From the NCBI RefSeq assembly GCF_023516455.1, contig NZ_JAMGBA010000002.1, forward strand, positions 1,001,866 to 1,065,865: a stretch of DNA of 64,000 bases. Reading direction: 5' to 3'. The stretch comes from Sphingomonas caseinilytica. GTDB taxonomy: Bacteria; Pseudomonadota; Alphaproteobacteria; Sphingomonadales; Sphingomonadaceae. Under the pieces are notes generated by a model that saw only the letters and a list, made by a program, of their open reading frames with translations, was not told the DNA's origin and made no database searches. How positions within the stretch are numbered: the first letter of the stretch is position 1; each line of letters starts with the position of its first letter. The position numbers and the translations under genes are program-made. Shown here in pieces: positions 30,624 through 39,563 of this stretch.

Positions 30624-31166
30624 ATGCGTTCAGCCCTTTTGATTCCCGCTCTCATGGCCGCTTCGCCCGCCTCCGCCGCCGTGCTGAATGCCAGCGATCA
30701 CGGCTTTGAGATCCAGCATAGCGTGAACCTCGTCGTGCCACAGGCGGAGGCATATAATTCGTTCGGCCGGATCAATCAGTGGTGGAACAGCGAGCACACC
30801 TATTCCGGCGACGCCAGCAGGCTGACGCTCCAGCTCCGCGCTGGCAGCTGCTTTTGCGAGCCGCTCGATGGCGGTGGCGGCATCGAACATATGCGCGTGA
30901 CCTTCGTCCAGCCGGGCGAGCGTATCCTTTTGACCGGAAGCCTTGGTCCCCTGCTGTTTGAAGCGACGACCGGTGTGATGGACGTCAAGTTCGAACGGAT
31001 TGCCGGAGGGACGCGCGTCACCATGAACTATCGGGTATCCGGCTTCGCCAAAGGCGGGGCGGGCGCGATGGCTCCGCTCGTGGACCAGGTGCTGGGCGAT
31101 CAGATGAAACGGTACCGCGTCTATGCTGCGGGGGCGCCCAAGCCGGATACGCTGAGGCAGCCCTGA
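30624..31166 (+). CDS. Exported SRPBCC/START-like protein
   Basis: A 180-residue protein with a signal peptide (MRSALLIPALMAASPASA). It resembles the SRPBCC (Bet v 1-like) ligand-binding fold: HSVNLVVPQAEAYNSFGRIN at the start, WWNSEHTYSGDASRLTLQL and FCEPL (typical of the AHSA1-type WW...S segment), and a long C-terminal helix LVDQVLGDQMKRYRVYA. The ATG at 30624 is favoured over upstream starts that lie in the repeat. A ligand or enzyme role is unknown; the export signal is unusual for this mostly cytoplasmic fold. Confidence 0.72.
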   Translation: MRSALLIPALMAASPASAAVLNASDHGFEIQHSVNLVVPQAEAYNSFGRINQWWNSEHTYSGDASRLTLQLRAGSCFCEPLDGGGGIEHMRVTFVQPGERILLTGSLGPLLFEATTGVMDVKFERIAGGTRVTMNYRVSGFAKGGAGAMAPLVDQVLGDQMKRYRVYAAGAPKPDTLRQP

Positions 31167-31170
31167 ACCC

Positions 31171-31662
31171 CTAGGCCCTGACCAGCGTCACTGTCCGCCA
31201 GGCCGGCGTCTCGGCGGTTGGAAGATGATCTTCATAGGCCACCTCCAGCCACCGCTCGCTTGAACGCAAATCCGGCATCGACACATCCCCGTCGACCTCG
31301 GCGATGACTTCCGTCAGCTCGATCTTGTCGGCGATCGGCTCGAACAGCTCGAAAATCGCGGCGCCGCCGATCACCGAGATCGGCTCCTCGCCGGCGGCGG
31401 CGATGGCACTGTCGACGTCATGTACCACCTCGACGCCTTCGACATTCCAGTCGGCATCGCGAGTCATGACGATGTGTCTGCGTCCCGGAAGGATGCCGGG
31501 CAGGCTGTCGAATGTCTTGCGGCCCATGATCATCGCGCTGCCCATCGTCAGCTGCTTGAACCGCTTGAGGTCGCCGGGAATATGCCAGGGAAGGTCGTTA
31601 TCCTTGCCAATCACGCCATTGATGGCGCGGGCGAGCACGATCGTGATGGGCGGTCGGGCCAT
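31171..31662 (-). CDS. folA: Dihydrofolate reductase
   Basis: Reduces dihydrofolate to tetrahydrofolate with NADPH. 163 residues, standard length: ITIVLARAINGVIGKDNDLP, the acidic active-site Asp in PGDLKRFKQLT, the NADPH motif MGRKTFDSLPG and the glycine pair in VIGGAAIFELF. No thyA partner is adjacent in this window. Convergent with the SRPBCC-like gene, with only four bases between the ends. Confidence 0.95.
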   Translation of the reverse strand: MARPPITIVLARAINGVIGKDNDLPWHIPGDLKRFKQLTMGSAMIMGRKTFDSLPGILPGRRHIVMTRDADWNVEGVEVVHDVDSAIAAAGEEPISVIGGAAIFELFEPIADKIELTEVIAEVDGDVSMPDLRSSERWLEVAYEDHLPTAETPAWRTVTLVRA

Positions 31663-31709
31663 GTTGTTACCCTTGCCTTCTTAGGCGCAGCTTTGCAAAG
31701 CCTTTACCG

Positions 31710-33035
31710 ATGATCCGTGTTGCTCTCGCGATGCTTCTGTCCGCCGCCGCCGTGGTCCCCGCCGCTGCCGAAACGCTGCAATTGCGCGCAGGCCACCTGA
31801 TCGACCCCGGCTCTACCACGGTAACCCACGACCGCCTGCTGACCTTCGTCGACGGCAAGATCGTGCGTGACGAGGCCTGGGCCGGCGCAAAGCGTGAAGG
31901 AGGGTTGATCGACTGGTCGGGCAAATGGGTGCTGCCCGGCCTGATCGACCTCCACACCCACATCGCCGACGGGATCGGCCAGACCAATGACCCGGCCGAG
32001 CCGCTGAAGCACAGCGAGGCCGACACCATCCTGAAGGGCGCCGAAATGGCGCGCATTACCCTCCACGCCGGCTTCACCACAGTCCGCGACGTTGGAGTAT
32101 ATCGCGGCCTGACTGACGTTGCGCTTCGCGATGCAATCGCCGCCGGAGAAGTCGAAGGGCCGCGGATGTTCGTTTCCGGGGGCTATGTCACCTTGCCGGG
32201 CGGCGGCGGAGCGGTGACCGGAGCGCCCGCCGGAACCGTCATCGGCCCCGAATTTCGCATTGGCGAGGCCAGCACGCCGGACGAGGCCCGGGCGAGGGTA
32301 CGGGCGATCATCGGCGGCGGCGCCGACTTCATCAAGCTGATCGCAACCGGTGCCGTGCTTGCGATCGGCAGCGAGCCCGGCGCGCTCGAGCTGACCCCGG
32401 AAATGATCCAGGCGGCCTGCGACGAGGCGCGCAAGCTTGGCAAATATTGCATCGCCCACGCCCATGGAGCGGAAGGGATCAAGGCGGCGATCCGGGCCGG
32501 CGCGCGGACCATCGAGCATGCCTCGCTGCCGGATGACGAGGCGCTGGCGCTGGCGCTGGCCAAGGAACATGGCACTTGGCTCGACATGGATATCTTCAAC
32601 GGCGACTGGATCGACGAGATCGGCACCCGCGACGGCTGGCCGGCCGAATATCTGCGCAAAAATCGCGAAACCACGGATACGCAGCGCGCCGGCTTCGCCA
32701 AGGCCGTGAAGTTTGGCGTCCCCATTACCTACGGCACCGACGCCGGCGTCTATCCGCATGGCCTCAACGCCCGGCAGCTCCGCTACATGGTCCGGTTCGG
32801 GATGACTCCGATGCAAGCACTGGCCTCGGCGACCAGTGAAGCCGCGAAGGCGCTTGGGCAGGCGGAGCTCGGGTCGGTAAAGCCGGGGCATGTGGCCGAC
32901 CTGGTCGCGGTGGGCAGCAACCCGCTTGAAGACGTCTCGGTCCTGCAATGCGTCGACGGTGTCGTACAGGGCGGTCGCCTGGTTCACCGCGACGATGCTG
33001 CCGAACGCTGCGATCGCTGGAAGCCAAAGCAGTGA
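31710..33035 (+). CDS. Exported amidohydrolase, paralogue 3
   Basis: Third imidazolonepropionase-like amidohydrolase in the window, 441 residues. N-terminal signal peptide (RVALAMLLSAAAVVPAAA). Ligand set: LIDLHTHIADG, DFIKLIATGAV (carbamylated Lys candidate), AHAHGAEGIKAA, TIEHASLPDDE and YGTDAGVYPHG. A Gly-rich insert (LPGGGGAVTGAPAGTVIGPE) distinguishes it from the other two. Its TGA overlaps the GTG of the next gene, coupling it to an FAD-linked oxidase. Confidence 0.85.
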   Translation: MIRVALAMLLSAAAVVPAAAETLQLRAGHLIDPGSTTVTHDRLLTFVDGKIVRDEAWAGAKREGGLIDWSGKWVLPGLIDLHTHIADGIGQTNDPAEPLKHSEADTILKGAEMARITLHAGFTTVRDVGVYRGLTDVALRDAIAAGEVEGPRMFVSGGYVTLPGGGGAVTGAPAGTVIGPEFRIGEASTPDEARARVRAIIGGGADFIKLIATGAVLAIGSEPGALELTPEMIQAACDEARKLGKYCIAHAHGAEGIKAAIRAGARTIEHASLPDDEALALALAKEHGTWLDMDIFNGDWIDEIGTRDGWPAEYLRKNRETTDTQRAGFAKAVKFGVPITYGTDAGVYPHGLNARQLRYMVRFGMTPMQALASATSEAAKALGQAELGSVKPGHVADLVAVGSNPLEDVSVLQCVDGVVQGGRLVHRDDAAERCDRWKPKQ

Positions 33036-34450
33036 CCCGCCCGCAAGAAACCCTGGTCGGGGAAGTTCGCGCCTGGTTCGGCGATCGGGCGGTGCTGACC
33101 GACCCGGCCGATATCGAGCCATGGCTGACCGATTGGCGGGGCAGGTGGCATGGCCGGGCGGCAGCAGTCCTCCAGCCCCAAACCACTCAAGAGGTCGCTC
33201 TCATCGTCGCGAAGGCCGCCGATCTCGGCGTTGCCCTGGTTCCCCAGGGGGGAAATACCTCCATGGTTGGCGGCGCGACGCCTCCAGGCGACGGATCGGC
33301 GCTGATCCTGTCCCTGCGGAGGATGAACCAGATCCGCCTCATCGACCGGGAGGCCATGCGGGTCGTGGCTGAGGCCGGCGTGGTTCTGCAGAACCTTCAT
33401 GAAGCCGTGGGCGGGGAGCAGTTGCGGTTCCCGCTGACCTTGGGCGCGAAGGGCAGCGCCACTGTCGGCGGGCTGATTTCGACCAACGCGGGCGGAACCC
33501 AGGTCCTCCGCTTCGGACCGATGCGTGGTCTGGTCGACGGGATCGAGGCGGTGCTGCCCGATGGCACCATCCATGACGGCTTGTCAGGCCTCAAGAAGGA
33601 CAATCGCGGCTACAGCCTCGACCAGTTGCTGATCGGTGCCGAAGGAACGCTGGGCGTCATCACGGCGGCCCGGCTCAAGCTCTATCCGGCCATCCATTCG
33701 CGCGCCATCGCCTGGCTCGGCCTCGACAGTCCGCAAGCGGCGCTGGATGTCCTGCAATCGCTTCAAGCCTCGACGAACCGGGTCGAAGGCTTTGAAATAT
33801 TGCCGCAGGAATCGCTGAACGCGGTTCTCAGCCATATCCCGGCAACGCGCGCACCTCTCGAGGGTCAGTTTCCGTGGCAGGCGCTGGTCGAAGCGACAGC
33901 GGAAACCGCGCAGGAAGAGCAGCCGCAGGAGCTACTGACTCGACTGTTGTCGCCGCTCATCGAGAAGGGGCTGGTCCGCGACGCAGTCATCTCCTCCAGC
34001 GAGGCCCAGGCCGAGGCATTCTGGCGGATCCGCGACAGCCTGTCGGAGGCTGAGCGAGCGACGTTCGGCCCGGCGACACAGCATGATATTTCTGTTCCGG
34101 TGGAGGCCATGCCCCGCTTCATGGCCGATGCCGCCGCCGAAGTGGAAAAGGCGTTTCCGGGAACGCACGCTTCCGGCTTCGGCCACCTCGGCGACGGCAA
34201 TATCCACTTTCACGTTCGATCGGGGACAAGGGGAGGGGCCGACTGGCTTGAGCGGGAAGGGCCGTCCGTTTCCCGGCTGGTTCATGACCTGGTTACCGCG
34301 GCGGGCGGCTCCATTTCGGCGGAACACGGCATCGGCCAAATGAAGAAGGACGAGCTCGCACGACTGGCGCCGGACCGCGTCCGCCATTTGCGGGCTATCA
34401 AGGCCGCGCTCGATCCCAAGTTACTCATGAACCCGGGCAAGCTGATCTGA
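33032..34450 (+). CDS. FAD-linked oxidase (D-2-hydroxyglutarate/D-lactate dehydrogenase-like)
   Basis: A 472-residue VAO-family flavoprotein that oxidises a 2-hydroxy acid. FAD-binding features are VPQGGNTSMVGGATPPG, LGAKGSATVGGLISTNAGG and LLIGAEGTLGVIT; the C-terminal domain ends SAEHGIGQMKKDEL with the conserved histidine, and GFGHLGDGNIHFHV supplies further ligands. The pattern best fits D-2-hydroxyglutarate dehydrogenase. The GTG at 33032 overlaps the amidohydrolase TGA; the in-frame ATG at 32948 is inside that gene and less likely. Confidence 0.88.
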   Translation: MTRPQETLVGEVRAWFGDRAVLTDPADIEPWLTDWRGRWHGRAAAVLQPQTTQEVALIVAKAADLGVALVPQGGNTSMVGGATPPGDGSALILSLRRMNQIRLIDREAMRVVAEAGVVLQNLHEAVGGEQLRFPLTLGAKGSATVGGLISTNAGGTQVLRFGPMRGLVDGIEAVLPDGTIHDGLSGLKKDNRGYSLDQLLIGAEGTLGVITAARLKLYPAIHSRAIAWLGLDSPQAALDVLQSLQASTNRVEGFEILPQESLNAVLSHIPATRAPLEGQFPWQALVEATAETAQEEQPQELLTRLLSPLIEKGLVRDAVISSSEAQAEAFWRIRDSLSEAERATFGPATQHDISVPVEAMPRFMADAAAEVEKAFPGTHASGFGHLGDGNIHFHVRSGTRGGADWLEREGPSVSRLVHDLVTAAGGSISAEHGIGQMKKDELARLAPDRVRHLRAIKAALDPKLLMNPGKLI

Positions 34451-34532
34451 TCCCCGGGGATTCCCCCGATTTTGCGCCAAGCCCGCCATCACTAATCCAA
34501 TAGTCCAACCTCGCGGCAAAAGGGGATGGGGA

Positions 34533-35636
34533 ATGGCGACGGCACCGGAAGGGATCAAGTCGGTCAAGAACTGGATCGACCTGCTTCTCCCACTGTTTCT
34601 CACAGGTCTGCTGATCGCACTCTGCGTTCAGCTTTTGCTGCCTTTCGTAGGGTTGTTGCTTTGGACGATCATCCTGGCGATCTGCTTCAACCCCCTACAG
34701 GACAAGTTGCTGGCCAAAGGCTGGAAACCCGGACGTGCCGCTACCCTCCTTGGTGCATTAATCGTGGCGGTGATTTTGGTCCCGACGGTAATCGCGGCGA
34801 TGAATGCTGCGAGCGGAATTCCAACACTGGTATCGTCGATCCAGGATGGAACCGCGCATGTCAGGCCGCCACCTCCTGCGCTGGAGAGCCTGCCCGGCGT
34901 CGGCCCCAAACTCCACGCGGCCTGGGCTCAGGCGGCCAGTGATTTCCCGGCATTTATCAAGCAATATGGCACGCAGGTGAAGGAACTCTCCCGCTGGCTT
35001 CTGACGCAAGCTGGCGGCATCCTGATGGCCGTTCTTGCGCTCATTCTGGCTGTGATCCTTGCCGCCGTGGCCCTCGCTTATGCAGCGAGTCTGCGCGCAT
35101 TCTTCGCCGCCGTGTTCGCCCGTCTGACTGGTAGCGACCAGCAAGGCAGGCACTTGATGGATATCATTGCCGCGACGGTCAAATCGGTCGCCAATGGCGT
35201 CATCGGCGTAGCCTTCGTCCAGGCCCTGTTGGTCGGAATCGGCTTCTTCGTCGGAGGAGTGCCGGGAGCGGGCCTCTTGTCTTTGGCCGCCTTCTTCCTG
35301 GGAATAGTCCAATTCCCAGTCCTGATCGTCACCTTGCCCGCGATTGCCTGGGCTTGGTCGGCCATGGAAACCACGCCCGCGATCATTTTCACGGTCTGGT
35401 CGCTGGTTTCCGGTGTGAGCGACGCGGTCCTGAAGCCGATGCTGATCGGTCATGGTCTTGAAGTACCGATGCCGATCATCCTTTTGGGTGTCATTGGCGG
35501 CGTTATGGCCTTTGGGCTGGTCGGGCTGTTCATTGGCGCCGTCATTCTCGCGGTCGGATATGTGCTGTTCTACGAATGGCTGGGCAAACCGGTCGCAGGC
35601 ACCGAAGGGGTGGCCCCAACCGTCAAGACCAAGTGA
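34533..35636 (+). CDS. AI-2E family permease
   Basis: A 367-residue integral membrane protein of the AI-2E/PerM superfamily. Hydrophobic segments alternate with a long soluble segment (about 105-150), matching the family layout. Late helices show VGIGFFVGGVPGAGLLSLAAF and the near-C-terminal GVIGGVMAFGLVGLFIGAVI signature. Members export autoinducer-2 or small ions in other bacteria; substrate here is unknown. It stands alone, 82 bases after the oxidase. Confidence 0.88.
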   Translation: MATAPEGIKSVKNWIDLLLPLFLTGLLIALCVQLLLPFVGLLLWTIILAICFNPLQDKLLAKGWKPGRAATLLGALIVAVILVPTVIAAMNAASGIPTLVSSIQDGTAHVRPPPPALESLPGVGPKLHAAWAQAASDFPAFIKQYGTQVKELSRWLLTQAGGILMAVLALILAVILAAVALAYAASLRAFFAAVFARLTGSDQQGRHLMDIIAATVKSVANGVIGVAFVQALLVGIGFFVGGVPGAGLLSLAAFFLGIVQFPVLIVTLPAIAWAWSAMETTPAIIFTVWSLVSGVSDAVLKPMLIGHGLEVPMPIILLGVIGGVMAFGLVGLFIGAVILAVGYVLFYEWLGKPVAGTEGVAPTVKTK

Positions 35637-35640
35637 GCTA

Positions 35641-35677
35641 GGGAAACATCCCAGCCGCTAGGCGGGGGTTTCCCCGA
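35641..35677. other. Inverted repeat after AI-2E permease
   Basis: GGGAAAC (35641-35647) pairs with GTTTCCC around 35668-35674 over a loop rich in GC. No T-run follows. It may act as a weak transcription end or a spacer structure before the OmpA-like gene. Confidence 0.35.
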
Positions 35678-35781
35678 TGGTGGCCGTTCCACCTCCGTTG
35701 CAATCCAATCCCGGGAACAACGCCAGCTTGGTTTCGCCCATTCGGGGCGGGCCGGGCCTTGAATTGGGGTCTTAGGAGGAA

Positions 35782-36546
35782 ATGATGAAGGGCAAGCTTG
35801 GAACCATTGCTGCGGGTCTGCTCATTTCAGTAGCGGCCGTGCCGGCCGTTGCTGAAGAGGTCAAAACGGAAGCAGTGATCACATCGGTGAGCGGGAACAC
35901 CATCAATGCAAAGTCGATGGCAGGACCGCTGACGGTCGTCCTGACGCCGGAAACGAAGATCGTCCAGACCAGCGGAATCGCCAAACGCGAGACGCGCGAC
36001 GCAGGTGCCCTCATTCCGGGCCTGATCTTCACCGTCGAGGGCGATAATCAGGGCGGCACGATCACGGCCGAGGACATCAAGTTCAAGGAGAAGGACTGGC
36101 GGACCGCCATCGCCACCAAGGCTGGCACGGTCGAGCAGTTCTCCGAGCTTCGCAAGGCCATCATCGAAGGCCAGGAATATGTGATCCAGGACGAGACGAC
36201 CGTCTATTTCAAGGTCGGGAGCTCGACGATTTCCGCCGCTGACAAGGCGAACCTCAAGGCGCTGGCTGAAAAGGCTCCGTCATTCGGCAATTACCGGATC
36301 TCGATCCTCGGTTTCGCCGACCCGACGGGCAATGCAGCCGCCAACGAGCGGCTCAGCCTGAAGCGCGCGGGAGCCGTCAGCAACTACCTGCGGCAGACCG
36401 GTAAGATTAACCCCGGGCGCGTCCTGTCCCCATCGGCGATGGGCGAAGAAGGATCGGCGCCCGATATCGCGGCGCCCACCAACAACGAAGAAGCGCGCCG
36501 GGTCGTGGTCCGGGTGGTGACGCCCAAGACGCAACTGACGCAATAG
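35782..36546 (+). CDS. OmpA-family protein with N-terminal OB-like domain
   Basis: A 254-residue exported protein. Signal peptide (KGKLGTIAAGLLISVAAVPAVA), then a beta-rich domain (about 28-100; VITSVSGNTINAKSMAG, VVLTPETKIVQT) resembling DUF5666-like modules. The C-terminal OmpA-type peptidoglycan-binding domain has VYFKVGSSTISAADKANLKA and GFADPTGNAAANERLSLKRA (Asp and Arg ligands). AGGAGGAAATG is an excellent ribosome site. No transmembrane barrel is evident, so it is likely a periplasmic or lipoprotein-like wall anchor. Confidence 0.85.
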   Translation: MMKGKLGTIAAGLLISVAAVPAVAEEVKTEAVITSVSGNTINAKSMAGPLTVVLTPETKIVQTSGIAKRETRDAGALIPGLIFTVEGDNQGGTITAEDIKFKEKDWRTAIATKAGTVEQFSELRKAIIEGQEYVIQDETTVYFKVGSSTISAADKANLKALAEKAPSFGNYRISILGFADPTGNAAANERLSLKRAGAVSNYLRQTGKINPGRVLSPSAMGEEGSAPDIAAPTNNEEARRVVVRVVTPKTQLTQ

Positions 36547-36557
36547 GTCGGGGGCTA

Positions 36558-36606
36558 GCGCCAGCCGTCCTCCGCCGACTTCCCCAAGCTGGGGATCGGC
36601 TGGCGC
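36558..36606. other. Nested stem-loop between OmpA-like gene and small peptide
   Basis: Perfect 10-bp stem GCGCCAGCCG (36558-36567) with CGGCTGGCGC (36597-36606), enclosing a second hairpin CCCC-AAGCT-GGGG. No T-run. It could be an attenuator-like or stabilising structure ahead of the 38-residue peptide. Confidence 0.5.
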
Positions 36607-36627
36607 GCCGAGAATGAGGAAGCGATT

Positions 36628-36744
36628 GTGAAGAAGGCATTGTTCGCGTCGGCAGTCATGGCCGCCTTGCTGATCTCCGCAACGGCGGTCGTCTCTGACG
36701 ACGAACTGCCTCTAACCCCGTCCCTTCAGTATTGGCTCAGCTGA
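36628..36744 (+). CDS. Very short exported peptide
   Basis: A 38-residue reading frame from GTG at 36628 to TGA. It reads VKKALFASAVMAALLISATA then VVSDDELPLTPS and a Trp-Leu-Ser end. The first 20 residues look like a signal peptide, and GAGGA lies seven bases before the GTG. If processed, the mature part is under 20 residues. It lies just after a nested stem-loop (36558-36606) downstream of the OmpA-like gene. No family; supported only by ribosome site and hydrophobic pattern. Confidence 0.5.
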   Translation: MKKALFASAVMAALLISATAVVSDDELPLTPSLQYWLS

Positions 36745-36756
36745 CGGAGCGGGCGC

Positions 36757-38034
36757 CTAGAGGCTCCAGTAATTGAGATCCGGGCGAAGCGCGTCGGGTC
36801 TGAATTTCGACTTGATGTCGACGAAAATTCCGCCGCTTTCCACCATTTGACACAGCTGGTCGCCACCAAACTCGTCATAGGCAAGATGGGGCACTGCAAG
36901 GACCAGGGCGTTGAGATCCTTCATCTCGCCCAATTCCGAAACCGCAATTCCATACTCGTCCAGCATGGCCTTGGGATCGGCCAGCGGGTCATGAACCAGC
37001 GGTTCGATTCCGTAGGACCGAAGCTTCGAGTAGATATCGATCACCTTGGAATTGCGAATGTCAGGGACATCCTCCTTGAAGGTGAAGCCGAGGATTCCGA
37101 CGCGCGCCTTCTTGAGCGGCAAATCATGATTGGCGAGCAGCCGGATGACCTTCTCGGCAACATAGGCGCCCATGCCGTCGTTGATCCGTCGGCCGGACAG
37201 GATGACTTCCGGATGGTGGCCAAGCTCCTCCGCCTTTGCGGTGAGGTAATAAGGATCGACGCCGATACAGTGGCCGCCGACCAGCCCGGGATGGAATTTC
37301 AGGAAGTTCCACTTGGTCCCGGCGGCCGCGAGCACATCGGCCGAACGGATGCCGGCCAGTTCGCAGATCTTCGAGATCTCGTTCATCAGCGCGATGTTGA
37401 CGTCGCGCTGGGTGTTTTCGATGACCTTGGCGGCTTCGGCGACCTTGATCGACGGCGCCTGGTGGATACCCGCTTCGACGACCGCTCCATAGACGGCAAC
37501 AAGACGCTGGAGCGTCTGCTCGTCCTGGCCGGCAACGACCTTGACGATCTTCTCCAGCGGATGCTCCTTGTCCCCCGGATTGATGCGCTCCGGGCTGTAG
37601 CCGAGCGTGAAGTCGATGCCGCAGTTGAGGCCCGATGATTTCTCCAGCGCGGGCCCGCAAATATCCTCGGTGACACCGGGATAGACGGTGCTTTCGAACA
37701 CGACGATCGATCCAGGTGACAGGGCTGGGCCGACCAACGCGCATGCCTTGAGGATCGCGGTAAAATCCGGCCGGTTCCGCTCGTCGATCGGGGTGGGCAC
37801 AGTGACAATGAAGATCGTCCTGTCCGCCATCGACCCGGCATCGGCCGTAAGCTCAAGCACACTCGATTTCAGTGCGTCCGGCAAGACTTCCCGAGTTCGG
37901 TCCTCACCGTTTTGAAGCTCTTCGATGCGCGCTGGGTCGATATCGAACCCGACCGTGTCGAATTTTCGCGCCAAGGCGATCGAAAGCGGCAATCCAACAT
38001 AACCCAGGCCGATTACCGCTAGACGCTCCCGCAT
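36757..38034 (-). CDS. tviB: UDP-N-acetylglucosamine dehydrogenase-type nucleotide sugar dehydrogenase
   Basis: Oxidises UDP-N-acetyl-sugar C6 to a uronic acid for polysaccharide synthesis, in the cytoplasm with NAD+. 425 residues: Rossmann motif VIGLGYVGLPLSIALA (7-22), active-site Cys256 in GGHCIGVDPYYL, Lys in KVAEAAKVIENTQRD, and RINDGMGAYVAE. The best family match is the Vi-antigen TviB/WbpA type rather than UDP-glucose dehydrogenase. It lies downstream of, and in the same direction as, a polytopic membrane protein (38136-39563), suggesting a surface-glycan unit. Confidence 0.9.
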   Translation of the reverse strand: MRERLAVIGLGYVGLPLSIALARKFDTVGFDIDPARIEELQNGEDRTREVLPDALKSSVLELTADAGSMADRTIFIVTVPTPIDERNRPDFTAILKACALVGPALSPGSIVVFESTVYPGVTEDICGPALEKSSGLNCGIDFTLGYSPERINPGDKEHPLEKIVKVVAGQDEQTLQRLVAVYGAVVEAGIHQAPSIKVAEAAKVIENTQRDVNIALMNEISKICELAGIRSADVLAAAGTKWNFLKFHPGLVGGHCIGVDPYYLTAKAEELGHHPEVILSGRRINDGMGAYVAEKVIRLLANHDLPLKKARVGILGFTFKEDVPDIRNSKVIDIYSKLRSYGIEPLVHDPLADPKAMLDEYGIAVSELGEMKDLNALVLAVPHLAYDEFGGDQLCQMVESGGIFVDIKSKFRPDALRPDLNYWSL

Positions 38035-38135
38035 GGCGTGGAGTTAGCGGACGCCCGGCGTAAAGCGCAATGGCGCGTATCGAAATCTGGCGCTGAATGC
38101 ACGCCCGCCGTCACCGGTGGTTGCAAGAACCCATA

Positions 38136-39563
38136 TTACTTAGAAAACGACTTCATCCAGCCACTTTCGCAATAGCGGGGTTCGTTCGATTTCCGGACCG
38201 GCTGCGACGGCGGCGAGCATGGCTTGGACTCATTGGAAAGATCGGCAGTCCACGGCCGGGGCCACACCGCGAGTGGGTGGCGGCGATCACTTCGCCATTT
38301 CTGCACTTCCGTAGGCCACGAAGGTCCGTTCGCAAAAAAAACAGAGTGCGGCCTTGGATAATTCAACGCGCCAATGAGTATCAGCCAGCTGCAAATCGCT
38401 CGCCAGACATATTTTCCTCGGCCCTGCTCTCGCGCGGCAATGACCACGATAGTCAAGCCGAGCAGCACGACTGGCAAGAAATTGTAGCGCTCGCCGGCAT
38501 AGACATGAAAGGCGGAATTATAGGCGCCAACCATACCTCCACCAAGTGACATGGCTGTAATTGAGAAGCTGGATAGCAATAGCCAGACGGCACCGTCGCG
38601 GCGTTGCATCGCGAACAAGAGCAACGCACCGAACAATAACACCAGGGCTGCAGCGAAGGCCCAGATGAGCGAGCTTCGAAATCCATCAAAGTCTGCCAAT
38701 CCGAACCCCACTATCGTTGCATAATCGGGTCCGAACATGGGCAGAAGAATCATGCGGACGAACATTGCCGCTGCTAGCGACGGTATATCGAGCAGCTGGC
38801 CGCGTACGGTGCTTGATCCGAGGAAAATAAATAGCTGCACGGCAGACCCTGCGGCGAGGGACGCTGCTTGGAAAAATCTCCCTGGTTCGCGATCCGCCAA
38901 TGCCCGCAGGAGAAACAGCGGCAATAGTACGATGGCGCCCAATCCGCTGAGTGGCGCTAGAAAAAGCAGGCCGCCATAGCCGAAGCGCACACTCTTTTTC
39001 TCGGGCACGGCAAATGCGAGGATAAGCGCCGCGCAGAGCGCCAGGTGAAGCTGGATGTGCAGTACGTTATAGAAAACTTCTTCAGTGGCTGGCGCGATGG
39101 CAATCAGGAGCAGGGCGGCGATCACCGCCGGGCGTGAAGCCAGCCATGACGCTTTCCCGGTCAAGATCAGAGCCGCAGGCATCAACTGAAATGTGAGCCC
39201 CACTCCCATTGTGAAATATGGTGCCCGTTCCAGAGTGAGGAGATCGCCGCGGATTAGTTGAACCGCCAGAACCGTCGATGCGTTCGCTGCCGCATTCCAA
39301 TACCCTGCAAAGGGGCGAAATAGCGCCTCGACCCAGGGGAAATGCCAAGCGTAGGCCAGGAATACTGTGGCTTCCTCGTCGAGAAAACGGCCGTGCGTCC
39401 AGGCGTTCGGGAGTCGTAAGATCACAATCAGCGCGAAGGCGGCAAGTACCGCCCACCGCTGCCAGCCACAAAACGCTGGTTGTCCGGCTGGCCTCAGAAA
39501 TGTTTCGGCTGCAGGAAACGGTCCCGCCGATCGTCTGGCAAGTGCGTCGTCTGCCTCCGCCAT
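38136..39563 (-). CDS. Polytopic membrane protein, possible GT-C-type glycosyltransferase
   Basis: A 475-residue protein with about ten or more hydrophobic helices (WAVLAAFALIVILRLP, VIAALLLIAIAPATEE, LLFLAPLSGLGAIVLLPLFL). After the first helix is TWHGRF-like TWTHGRFLDEEATVF, where an acidic Asp-Glu pair on the first outer loop recalls GT-C glycosyltransferases. Recognised only by shape. It is 101 bases upstream of tviB on the same strand, which supports a polysaccharide link. A purely structural role is not excluded. Base composition dips beyond its start (39690-39760 is AT-rich). Confidence 0.6.
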   Translation of the reverse strand: MAEADDALARRSAGPFPAAETFLRPAGQPAFCGWQRWAVLAAFALIVILRLPNAWTHGRFLDEEATVFLAYAWHFPWVEALFRPFAGYWNAAANASTVLAVQLIRGDLLTLERAPYFTMGVGLTFQLMPAALILTGKASWLASRPAVIAALLLIAIAPATEEVFYNVLHIQLHLALCAALILAFAVPEKKSVRFGYGGLLFLAPLSGLGAIVLLPLFLLRALADREPGRFFQAASLAAGSAVQLFIFLGSSTVRGQLLDIPSLAAAMFVRMILLPMFGPDYATIVGFGLADFDGFRSSLIWAFAAALVLLFGALLLFAMQRRDGAVWLLLSSFSITAMSLGGGMVGAYNSAFHVYAGERYNFLPVVLLGLTIVVIAAREQGRGKYVWRAICSWLILIGALNYPRPHSVFFANGPSWPTEVQKWRSDRRHPLAVWPRPWTADLSNESKPCSPPSQPVRKSNEPRYCESGWMKSFSK

